From Paraphoma chrysanthemicola (taxonomy: Eukaryota > Ascomycota > Dothideomycetes > Pleosporales > Phaeosphaeriaceae): 64,000 nt of DNA. Position numbers and translations under genes: made by a program. Positions 45,802-54,945 of this stretch are shown here, piece by piece (position 1 is the first letter of the stretch; each line of letters begins with the position of its first letter). Under the pieces are notes generated by a model. That model worked only from the letters and a program-made list of their open reading frames with translations. It was not told where the DNA came from and ran no database searches. The stretch lies in NCBI GenBank assembly GCA_020744225.1, contig JAGMWG010000010.1:62001-126000 (forward strand). Direction: 5' to 3'.

Positions 45802-46606
45802 ATGACTGCCCACCGCTTCATTAACAGAGTAGTCCTCGTGACTGGTGGCTCATCAGGTCTCGGCGCAGCCACCGCTGAACTTTTTCTTCAAGAAGGCGCC
45901 AAAGTCTTCATAACCGATCTCGAACAACGTGATATCCTGGAGCGCCTAGACAGTCCAGACGTCTATTTCCAAAAATGCGACGTTTCGAACGCTTCAGACT
46001 GCGAAAATGCGATACAAGCGTGTGTCGAGAAATTCGGTCGTCTGGATGTCCTTTTCCATAACGCAGGTCGAATTGCTCAAGTCACATCAGTAGTAGATCT
46101 CGATGTTGCTACTTTCGATGCTGTCATACAGACGAACTTAAGCAGCCTGTTCTACCTCGCAAGAGCCGCCATCCCACATATGAGGAAACAAGGCAAAGGG
46201 TCGATTGTATCGACTGCAAGCATCTCAGCAACGGGTGGTGACTATGGCATGTCTGCGTACACTGCGTCGAAAGCCGGCATGGTAAATTTGACACGCACCA
46301 TGGCTCTCGATCATGCAAAAGAAGGGATTAGAGTGAACTGTGTGTCCAGGATACATGGAAACGCCAATGACTCTGGCTGCCCGAGCGAATCCGATATTTC
46401 ACGAGGCTTTGTTGGATAGTGTTCCCCTTGGCCGTGGAGCTGATCCGAAAGAGATTGGTCGAGGTGTGCTGTTTCTGGCTTCCGATGATGCCTCATTCAT
46501 CACTGGCCAGTCCCTAGTCATCGATGGGGGAACGACTGCTTGGGATGGAAATGTTAATGTCTTTAAAGTGACGCAACAAATTGCAGCTGCACAGGCGGGG
46601 ACATAG
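45802..46606 (+). pseudogene. SDR gene with a 2-base deletion frameshift
   Basis: From the ATG at 45802 an SDR of the 3-oxoacyl-ACP reductase type reads VVLVTGGSSGLGAATAELF, FHNAGRIAQ, catalytic Ser in IVSTASISATGG, YTASKAGMVNLTRTMAL and RVNCV at 46342. The frame then changes: the downstream frame from 46343 continues the same protein (CPGYMETPMTLAARANP, GRGVLFLASDDASFITGQS) to 46606. The break lies in a TG run (ctgtgtgtcc, 46338-46347) where one TG unit appears missing. Uncorrected, the protein ends early after a 29-residue wrong tail. The rest is intact, so this may be a recent mutation or an assembly error. Confidence 0.8.
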
Positions 46607-47824
46607 ACAGGCTAGTCGGAGGTCGTAAGCAAAGAGAATAGAACTAGGTGTAGTACTGGCCTAACTACTCTTAGTTTGCATGAAAAAGCTTCCTGCACAG
46701 ATTAGTAGTGATTGTACTTTATATTGGTACACTTAAGCAATAAAAGACAATTACAACAGTTGATTTTGTAAAAAATGTTCAATGCCTTCGTTGTCTTGCA
46801 CTTAGACGTACTCGACATACACAAATGGAGCGATCCCGGAACCACCTGCCAAGCATAGCCTCCAACTCTTCCTTCTTACGCGTAGGCTCCATTGACGCGG
46901 ACGCTCTGTGCATTTCACCAGCTGTAGACCCATACTGCTGCTCATATGTATTCTCGACCCGCTGTTTACTTTCAGTACGCTGCAGAAAACTTTCATGTCT
47001 GGCGGCCTTTTTGGCCTTCTGCAGTTCTTCCGCTTGCTTAGCTGCTGAGATTTGTTGCATTCACTGCTCATCTTCTCTGGTTTTTCTAACGGCTTCTAAC
47101 GGCAGTTGAACGCAAACCCGAGTTTTGTTCATTGACCAGTGAGGCAATTCCATTAACGCCAGCCTGTATGGATTCACATGTTTGAACATATAGTAAGTTG
47201 ATTCAATCATTAGTGCGGAGATATCTAGCTCATCATATCAATGTGATGGAGCGGGATCTTGGGTTGTCACAGCTAGCCTTGCAAGCGATACTTCTCGATG
47301 CGAAGCGGCGTTTCTCAGCTGCGTCTGAATCCTTCTGATGATCAGCATCATAATGAGGGTGTGAGCGTTAAGTGCATTGGAATTGCTTAGACATGATGTT
47401 AGGGAGCAAGCGGTGTACCGAACGCTACAGACTGAGTGAATTAGCTTTACCATATCGCGGAGGTCTGGATGTCTTCACGACACCCTCTCTTTTTGCCGCT
47501 GCAGCCAAGAATTCTGAGGCGGAGGGAAAAGTCTATGAGTACGTCAGTTGCTGAGGAGATTGACGTGTTTGGACACGGTCCTGGCTTCCCAACAACACCA
47601 GTAGTTGCATCTTCACTACAAACCGCGTCGACTAAGACACCGCTATAGTTGGGAGGACGGAGTGTGAGTCGGGCCTGTTTTCAACGCGAAGGCCGTTGAC
47701 CGTGACATCGCGCCAGTAGAAAAGCTCGGACAGAGAGGTCAACATTCCGAGATACAATGGCAAACTTGATCCGGATCTTCTTCTTCGATGCGATGCCAAT
47801 GGCAAACACATTCAATGAAAAAGT
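46607..47824. other. Intergenic stretch with weak coding-like remnants
   Basis: 1.2 kb. On the minus strand 46779-47060 encodes 93 residues with a charged, coiled-coil-like start (EELQKAKKAARHESFLQR), perhaps a fragment of a larger gene. On the plus strand a short frame at 47440-47554 (SLFAAAAKNSEAEGKVYEYV) also looks coding. Neither can be built into a gene. Confidence 0.3.
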
Positions 47825-48058
47825 CGCGTACTCTTCAGGAAGTGCGATAGAAGAGACACTGTGCAGCTGACTATGAGCAAGCCCAGGGAGCCAGCTGCTG
47901 GTTTCAAAAATAAGAATAATCTTGAATGTTCCCGTAGGAACGTCTAAAGTTCGGGTTAGTCAAAGGTCGAGTGAAGAGAGATGTTTGACTTACTTCAGAG
48001 ATTAAACTGAAAAGAACAGATACTACACTTGATCTAAGCCAAAAGGCAAAGCTGCGAG
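47825..48058 (-). ncRNA. U2: U2 spliceosomal snRNA gene (split)
   Basis: The minus strand carries the conserved U2 5' domain: GCCTTTTGGCTTAGATCAAG then the branch-point-pairing GTAGTA at 48021-48026, followed by stem-loop IIa (TTTCAG 48007-48012 with CTGAA 47994-47998). A 50-base intron-like sequence (47944-47993) intervenes. Downstream are stem-loop IIb with a TACG tetraloop (47928-47941), an Sm site ATTTTTG (47905-47911), a stem III (GCAGCTG with CAGCTGC) and stem-loop IV at 47831-47855 whose loop TATCGCACTTCCT resembles the U2B''-binding loop. Without the insert the RNA is about 184 nt, close to the usual ~190. Exact ends are estimates. Confidence 0.9.
47944..47993 (-). other. Putative spliceosomal intron inside the U2 snRNA gene
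   Basis: Reading the minus strand, the 50 bases begin GTAAGT, contain TGACTAACC with the branch-point consensus CTAAC 14-18 bases before the end, and finish TTTAG. They separate CTCTGAA from ACGTTCC; joining these makes a perfect TTTCAG/CTGAAA stem IIa followed directly by stem-loop IIb. The length and signals equal those of protein-gene introns in this window. Confidence 0.85.
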
Positions 48059-48670
48059 GGTATTAGCAAAGTCGAACAATAGGGGTGGGGTGGGAAAAAC
48101 TTGCAGAGCTCCCGAGCAACAAGGAGGGGCGCGGTGTTTAAGTATTGCCAGCAGTCTTGGCGGCGCTAGTACTGCAGGTGGCTGTTTGCAAGGTGAGTGA
48201 CCACAGGCGACACCCCTCCCTCCGGGCTTTAGCCGGGCACGGGCAGCATCGTCAGGGCGTTAGGAGAAATAAAAAGACCGCAATGACCTCCTGATCCCTC
48301 AAAAGAGTGCGAGGCCAGACGAACTGACGGAGGAGTGCTTTCCGTCTCTAGAGCCATCACGGACCAAAACCACACCATCATAGTGTCCTTGAAATCTGGG
48401 CAAATTGCCCCACACCGTTGAGTTGTAACTCTGGGATCTGTTTCGCTCGCTTTGATGCACGATGTGCTTGTTTTCATGTCATACGCGTCACTGCGGCTGA
48501 CGAGGGAGCGATCAACTTTCACATGCTCATCATCTTGGAGATCTGTAACACAATTTTATGAGCCATTTCGCAAGAAAATGACACTCTACGGAATCAGACA
48601 GGCTTAAGTATTGATGGCAACGAACAAAACAAACAACATATCGTACGCCTCGGTCCCCTGGCAACTCTAA
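48059..48670. other. U2 upstream region and spacer
   Basis: About 610 bases upstream of U2 (-) and downstream of the sulfotransferase gene (-). A possible TATA-like cttaaac lies about 80 bases before the U2 start. Frames here are short and without domains. Confidence 0.4.
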
Positions 48671-49504
48671 TCACTTTCTGAACCCAGTCCAACGAAACAA
48701 CAGCAAAAGTAAAATTGCTGCAACTACTACACACGATCCCAAAATAGTCGCCCAAGCCAATACACCCCGTTTGATCCTCCTCTTCGCAAACTCATCTGCA
48801 CTCTTCGCATCGTTCAGCTTCGGAAACTCCACACCAACTGGCACGGGCACATCGAGTGCCTTACAAAGCGGCTCCCAACCATCCATTATATCATAGAATA
48901 CCAACTGTTTCGTCGGCACGACTTTCTTTAGCCACATAATATGCCGCTCATACCAAGCTAGTGGTGAAGCCCCACTCGTCCCTTCGCCCGGTCGTATGTA
49001 TAGCTCGCCCCAGCGACCTTCTCGCAGGGCGGAGGTGTAGGATGTGAAGTGGCGCAACCCAGGTAGCGGGAGTAGAATGAGCGACAGTACAAACGAGCGT
49101 GTGACCGAGGCGCGAACAATTTGCTTGATGCTGTGCGCCCATTCATCAGGGTCGCGTACTGTGCATATAACCATTGCGTCTGGATATAGCTCAAGCAACT
49201 CCGGCACGAATTGCGCACCAGGTGTGTCGGTAGTCGCAATGTACCCACCCATGATTCTTTCCAATGTCTTGAGAATAAATTCCTTGTCTGCCGACGACTT
49301 GATTGGCGTCTTCCGCAACACCTTGATCAGATCAGTGCAGTCTCCAGGCTTTCCGTGCCAGAGCTGCGTTCCGCCATCATAAACGGGTCCGCCGAGTAAC
49401 ATGGCTAAAGCTAGAGCGAGCGAGGTCGTTCCAGTCCGCGGAAGGCCAGCACCAATGACTTTGATTTGAGTTCCTTGGCGTGGTAGGGACGGTTCTTGTC
49501 CCAT
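48671..49504 (-). CDS. Sulfotransferase-like P-loop protein with C-terminal anchor
   Basis: Intronless gene of 277 residues. The N-terminus has the 5'-phosphosulfate-binding loop IGAGLPRTGTTSLALALAM and, near residue 118, the 3'-phosphate motif VICTVRDPDEWAHSIKQ, typical of the Sulfotransfer_4 family common in fungi. PAPS is the donor in characterised sulfotransferases; the acceptor is unknown. The final ~25 residues are one strong membrane helix (LAWATILGSCVVVAAILLLLLF) followed by RWTGFRK, suggesting a tail-anchored protein. There is no signal peptide. It lies upstream on the same strand of U2 and downstream of the GMC gene. Confidence 0.83.
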   Translation of the reverse strand: MGQEPSLPRQGTQIKVIGAGLPRTGTTSLALALAMLLGGPVYDGGTQLWHGKPGDCTDLIKVLRKTPIKSSADKEFILKTLERIMGGYIATTDTPGAQFVPELLELYPDAMVICTVRDPDEWAHSIKQIVRASVTRSFVLSLILLPLPGLRHFTSYTSALREGRWGELYIRPGEGTSGASPLAWYERHIMWLKKVVPTKQLVFYDIMDGWEPLCKALDVPVPVGVEFPKLNDAKSADEFAKRRIKRGVLAWATILGSCVVVAAILLLLLFRWTGFRK

Positions 49505-49951
49505 CTCAACTCAAGTTGACAAATGCCAAACATGATTACGAACTTCTCTTCCATAGCGACCCCGTTTTCAACTTATATACCCATCTCCTACTCCCGCAAA
49601 GCTGCAACCCGTTTTTAGGAATACGAACTCGTGGCACAAAGCATCGACGATGCCCATTTTTGTACGTGCTTGGTCGTTACCTCTGGGCTCGCATACACGG
49701 CTACCATCGAGATGCGTCAACATAGTCATGGTATTTTTCAAGCTTTTCTGGCCACAGTGTGACAACGGGTACGGCGGCCGTGGCATGGCGTGCTTTTGTG
49801 CGTGTACAACATAGCCCACGAGACGTTGCAACAGTAGGAAATCGATCATGGAGTACAAGTGTGGTTAGTTGTACGAGCAGTTCGGAAGTTCGGGTGCTGA
49901 AATATGTATGGCCGATTGAAGTAAGAAATGCTATGTATGTGTCCTGATCAT
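49505..49951. other. Intergenic region
   Basis: 447 bases holding the promoter of the sulfotransferase-like gene (-) and the 3' UTR of the GMC gene (-). Nothing else is seen. Confidence 0.45.
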
Positions 49952-52162
49952 CTAGTAACCGTCGTCACCCCAGTCTTCACGCAACATCTCGGCGCCCTTT
50001 TCTGCGAGCATATAGATGGATGCGAGAATGTTGACGTCGGGCAACACAGGGACGATACTACAGTCAATGACCCTCAAATTGTCCACACCATAGACTTGCA
50101 GTCTTGGGTTCACAACGCCTCCATCCTCAAGTGGTAGCATCTGATTTGTACCAGTCGCATGCCAATTGGGAATCGTGTTGGCGCGGATATACTCCAGAAT
50201 AGCATCATCATCGTCATCTCCGACAGCAGGACCAGGGCTGACCTCACCATTGAAACCACCGATGGTATATCGCTGAAGAGCGGGGTGACGCAAGATCTTG
50301 CGAAGATACTTGAATGACTCAATGCCAATTGCACCGTCGGTGGGATCGGCGTAGTAGTTCGAGTTGATAAGTGGCGAGTCTGACATAGAGGCTGTGCGCA
50401 GCGACACAGTGCCGCGAGAAAGCTGCACCATGCTTGACGCCGTGACCGAGATGTAGGACTCGTTCGGCAGTGGCGCCCAGAACGGCGTTGGGATCCAAGG
50501 GTACCAAACAGTCTCAAAGAGGTACTCAATGTGTGTCTGATTTGCGAGTCCAGCGTCAATGACAGCCTGCGCACCAATGTCGCGCAATTGCTGTTCGGTA
50601 AGCTTCTGAAACCCGTTCGTGATTCCAGACGGCGCTGTGTATGGACCTGTAAGATTCGTGTAATACAGTGTCTGAGCCTCACGTAAGTTCTCGGGCGTCC
50701 GCGACATCTCAGTCGTGGAGGCGTTTTGTTGGGCTCGGGCCATGATGCTGAAGACGGAATGATCATTGAGGCTGAGTCTTCGTAAGCTGTCTTTCCAGAT
50801 GTTTGTCCAGTGCGTTACTTACTTGCGACCAACGTTCTCATTCACGACGAGAGGTTCGATGCCAACTCTCTTGAGTTCATCCTCCGGACCGATACCCTGC
50901 CACGTGTTAGCTTCATAGTTCGAGGAAATTCGAACATTAATGATTTACCGAGACCATGAGAAGCTGCGGAGAGTGGAATGCGCCCATGCTCACAATAACT
51001 TCATTCCGCGCCCTTGCCTGGCTGACAAAGCCCGTCCTTTGGTTGATGTAACTCACTCCAATCGCGCGCGGTGAGGTACCATTCTCAGAAGCCTCACTCA
51101 TGACGATGCCAGTCACTGGTGCATCATGCAGCACCTTCAAGTTCGTGCGGTTCCTTGCTTGCTGGTAGAAGCTGTCGTAGCTGGAACTTCGTCGTAGGCG
51201 AGAGTTTAGCGTAGCTGTTCCATGCTTAATGCCTACGGCGGAGCCGGTGTTGAGATCCTCGACGATCGGGATGTTTGCTGCTTCCGATGCGGCGACGATA
51301 AATGCATCAGTCGATGGCGGAACGTAGCCCTGAAATGTCAGCTCGAGCGGACCGCTGCCGTATGCGCTTGGTGACCATGTCTTGTAGTCCTGGGTAAAGG
51401 CTGAAAGTTCTTCGGACTCGGATGGAGGATTAAATTTCGTACTCTTCACGAACAAGTGATACACATCGCGCCAGCTCCAGCCAGGATTGCCCTTCGCTGC
51501 CCACTGATCGTAGACGCTGGCTGATCCTCGTGCATAGTAAAGGCCATTGGTCGTGCTCGAGCCACCGAGCGTTCTGCCGCCTAGACCTAGTTAGTTTAGG
51601 GTATTCGATCGGATGCAACGTTACGTACGAAGATACTGAAGAGTGCGGTTGTTCAGATGCTCTTGAGGCGTAGTCAACAGGCCCCAATCGAGCACACTAC
51701 CTGCTGGGAATTAACGACATTACATACTAGAAAATCTGGAGCATTCCTACCCTTGATAAATTGGTTTCCACCTGGAGATTCGTATGCGAGGACCTGCTCA
51801 GGATTGGGACCCGCTTCTAGGACAAGGACCGAGAACCGGCCTGACTCAGTGAGGCGGTTGCCTAACACTAAACCAGCTGTTCCGCCTGAACTCTGTCAGC
51901 TCCTGTCCTTGGAAGTCCATAATGACGCGTGAATCGGCGCTATCTGCAAAATCAGACGTTATGGATGAAACTTACCACCGGCAACAATAAAGTCATACTC
52001 CTCGTTGAACACAGGGTCCGACTCCTCACCACCCGAGGGAGGAGTGTCTGAGGACTGGCGCTTTGCGATACGTGAATTGTGGAGATTGTACGTTGGCCAT
52101 GCTACCGTACTGCTAAAGAAAGAAGAAAGAGGAAGTACCGCGAGTGTAATGAGGGAACGCAT
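49952..52162 (-). CDS. Secreted GMC oxidoreductase
   Basis: Six exons, 51976-52162, 51751-51885, 51629-51700, 50949-51580, 50823-50896 and 49952-50771, give 639 residues. The start ATG at 52162 opens a signal peptide (MRSLITLAVLPLSSFFSSTVA). FAD-binding VAGGGTAGLVLGNRL is formed across intron 1, the GMC signature GRTLGGSSTTNGLYYARG across intron 3, and GRNLNDHSVF across intron 5 using the second AG. The catalytic His is in NWHATGTNQMLP and the second site is Asn (PDVNILAS), a His/Asn pair as in choline oxidase-like members. The family oxidises alcohols or sugars with O2 or quinones; the substrate is unknown. Secretion suits lignocellulose or host-surface chemistry. Confidence 0.9.
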
Positions 52163-53998
52163 CTTGTCTGACTTCACGTCTTTCGTTCTCTTCTACACAA
52201 ATCCAATTGGGCGATGATATTCACGCCTTCGTAAACACCGGATTTCGGGAGCTCGAAATGAGGATGAAGCAATGCCAACGGGCTGACCATCGAACCAAGG
52301 CAGTCTGCGCCTTTTATGCTGCATCTTTTCCTGCCAATGAACGTAAGAAAGTAGTCTTATAAGAAGCCAAGACCAATCGTGCAAGCCCCACGGCCCGTTG
52401 TTCTCCGTATGGCAGCAGTCCAACGAAACAGGATCTGTCTTCTCAAACCTTACCGATCGATCCTGGATGATGTAGGCGTTGCTGAGGTGATCGGTCCCAA
52501 GCTGGACCCAATCGCCATGGTATACTGCCACAAGCCAAACATTTAGTCGACATCACTCAGCGATGCGTATACCGGAAGCTGCACGTGAAATGCAAATGGC
52601 GTGGTGGGCGTGGACCTTACGCGAGCACGTCCAACAACAAACTGAGGTCTGGCTGGCCTGAGCAGTACGCTCATAGCCACTTACGTACCGAAAACTGGCC
52701 AAGGACCTGTCCCAGTCTTCTTCAATAGAGCAGCGAGCCTTGTAGCATGTCGCTGGCAAGCCCGATGACTTCCGCACCAGTTAGGGCCATGGCAAAGTCG
52801 TCATACTCAAGACCGCCGAGCCTGGGGCTCACGAGATGGCGGCTCCACGACGATCCCCGCATTGTGAACAAGCTTGCCGAGCGCATCGTTCCGGACGCCG
52901 TAGCTTGTTAGCGACGTGGACAGCAAGGTTGATGTATGTCGTCGTTGGCGGAGTTCAATCTTACTTCGAGCAGAGAAGGTGCCGTCTCCCAGAGGTGCGG
53001 GGAAATTGCCGCCGCCCAGCCACCGCGGTCGCATTCTCGTAGTAGTCGTAACATCATACATCAACCGCGATTGAACCTCCAACTTAACCCCCAAGGTCGC
53101 AGTATAAGCTGCAGAATGGATTGAGAGCTGCAACGGCCAGTGGGGAAGGCTCCAATGTCGCACGAGGGAAGCCTGCGGACATCTCATCCGCGCTAACCCA
53201 ATGCAGACACAGCACAGGCTGCATGGTTTCCATCATATCATATCGACTAGTTGTGAAGCATTCGAGTGGCTCTTCTGATACAGACCTTGGTGTATGTATG
53301 ATCTCATTGTTCCTTCTCTAGATTGCGATGCTCTTACCCAGAGAAGAGAGTCAATCATCCTTACCCTTGACCACACCGACGACATCTTAGCCGTGTCTCT
53401 CGTTGTAGACGTGGACTTAGTATAAACCGATCCCCTATGCATATATTTTTGGCAAAATAAGAGATACAGTATTCCATCGATGACGAACTTTTGGCGTATC
53501 ATCGAACAATTCATCACTGGTACAATCCTACGAAACGAGCAAGGTGATCTACTCTCATTTTTTCTTCCGGCCGATTCTCGTCTGATACGTGATGAACCTA
53601 CCTGCACCTTTGATGATGCCCATGATCTACCTAATCGAGTGGCAAGGCGTCCGCATTTGTCAATTACACGATCAGGCTTAATAGAGTCCTGCCATCACTA
53701 GGAGTTTAGCATCGTAGAGCTGTAACGCGATGCTCTGTGCCGGGAGCCGCGCCGGAGCAAGAACGATCTTCCAATATTGAAGATGCAAGGCCGTATTCTC
53801 GACCTTTGCAGCCCAAGTGGTCTCCTGTATCTCCCGGGTGCGCAAAAGCCGGCCACAGTCTTCCTCTACCAGCATAATGAAATCTTCATCACCTTCTCAA
53901 CCGGTCCGTGCCTGCACAACGGTCTTGGCATTGTGCTTATCATTTCTTATCCCCCTCGATTGACTGCTGCAGGGGCTTGTTGAGCTGCTTCTGCTGCT
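52163..53998. other. Decayed gene-poor region
   Basis: About 1.8 kb without an intact gene. Near 52840-52880 (-) a short SDR-like string KLVHNAGIVVEPP occurs, possibly a relic. A run of weak frames follows; no RNA gene or element is recognised. Confidence 0.35.
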
Positions 53999-54945
53999 CT
54001 ACTCGCTTCTGCTCTTATACACACTCAAAAGCAGCTCTGGGCAAACCGCGACACTGGAGAGTGTTTTAACCATCGCAACTTTGTCGTCCACATCTACCAT
54101 CATGGCACGAATCCGGGTGGACGGGATTTGCTTGTTGAACTGCTTTTCTGGATATCCTAGGAACCAAGCTCCGCCTTCCATACCAATAAATCGCGTTGGG
54201 ACAAAGTGTATCCACTGCTGTGTGGAGTGCTCGCAGTGTCGAAGTTCGCCTAGATGCCAGACAGCTGCACTAAGTCGCATCATAACGGCGTGGCTACGGT
54301 GATGTGCTGAGATTTATGTCAGTAGTGATCATGTTATACGGTAATTGGACTTACAAACGTTGGGTAGGTCATAAGCCGCTTCGGGAAATAGCAACTTCAA
54401 TTTCTGCTCGAGCCACGCCAGGCTACCATCGGTGCCGAATCGATCGATGAGCTCCTCCGTCGAAGGAAGCTTTCACCATTCCTCATAGTTTGGTAGTCGA
54501 GTGAAGCCGCCTTTTGTATCAGCACGAGAAAACGTTCGCTCTCGATGACCTGTCCCGACGACCATGGTGTTGCCTGGGTAATATCTATCATTGCCGACTT
54601 TACCGAAATGGTCTGCGCCAGTCAGATATACGAATCGGATTTAGAAGCCATCTTTGGCAGCTTCGTCATACATCTTAGTCTCAAAGCTGTGTTGATTTCG
54701 AATGTCGTTGGGGTAACACCAATGCCAACCTCCATATAGACCACTCCGATTGAACAGAACTATGCGTTGCTTCTGTCATAACATAGTTTGGGCTACAATG
54801 GCCACCTGCAGCATACTTTGCCTCAACGCTAGCGTGTTGCGCGAAGAATATGACTGCTGCAATGATGTTGAGGTCATCGCCATCACGGAAGAAGCCGTGA
54901 CACAGCGTGTCCTTATGCCCTTGATGGGGTAGATTACAACACCCG
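53999..54945 (-). pseudogene. Pseudogene of an unknown fungal protein, frame kept but three stops
   Basis: One reading frame stays protein-like from about 54945 to 54355 and, after a normal 48-base intron (54307-54354, gtaagt..ctcag), to a stop at 53999. It reads RNTLALRQSMLQVAIVAQ, NRSGLYGGWHWCYPNDIRNQ, VYLTGADHFGKVGNDRYYPG, EELIDRFGTDGSLAWLEQKL, HLGELRHCEHSTQQWIHFVP and ends VCPELLLSVYKSRSE. Three stop codons interrupt it in the same frame at 54776-54778 (TGA), 54641-54643 (TAA) and 54473-54475 (TGA). I do not recognise the family. Point-mutation decay, perhaps by RIP, is likely. A 162-residue frame, 54681-55169, partly overlaps in another frame and may include its upstream exon. Confidence 0.5.

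Noticed and set aside
48229..48522. 97-codon minus-strand frame upstream of U2
   Set aside because: No domain, and it would overlap the U2 upstream region; probably chance.
52807..53187. SDR-like string KLVHNAGIVVEPP on the minus strand
   Set aside because: Only about a dozen residues resemble an SDR; no cofactor loop or YxxxK is nearby, so it is not called as a gene relic with confidence.
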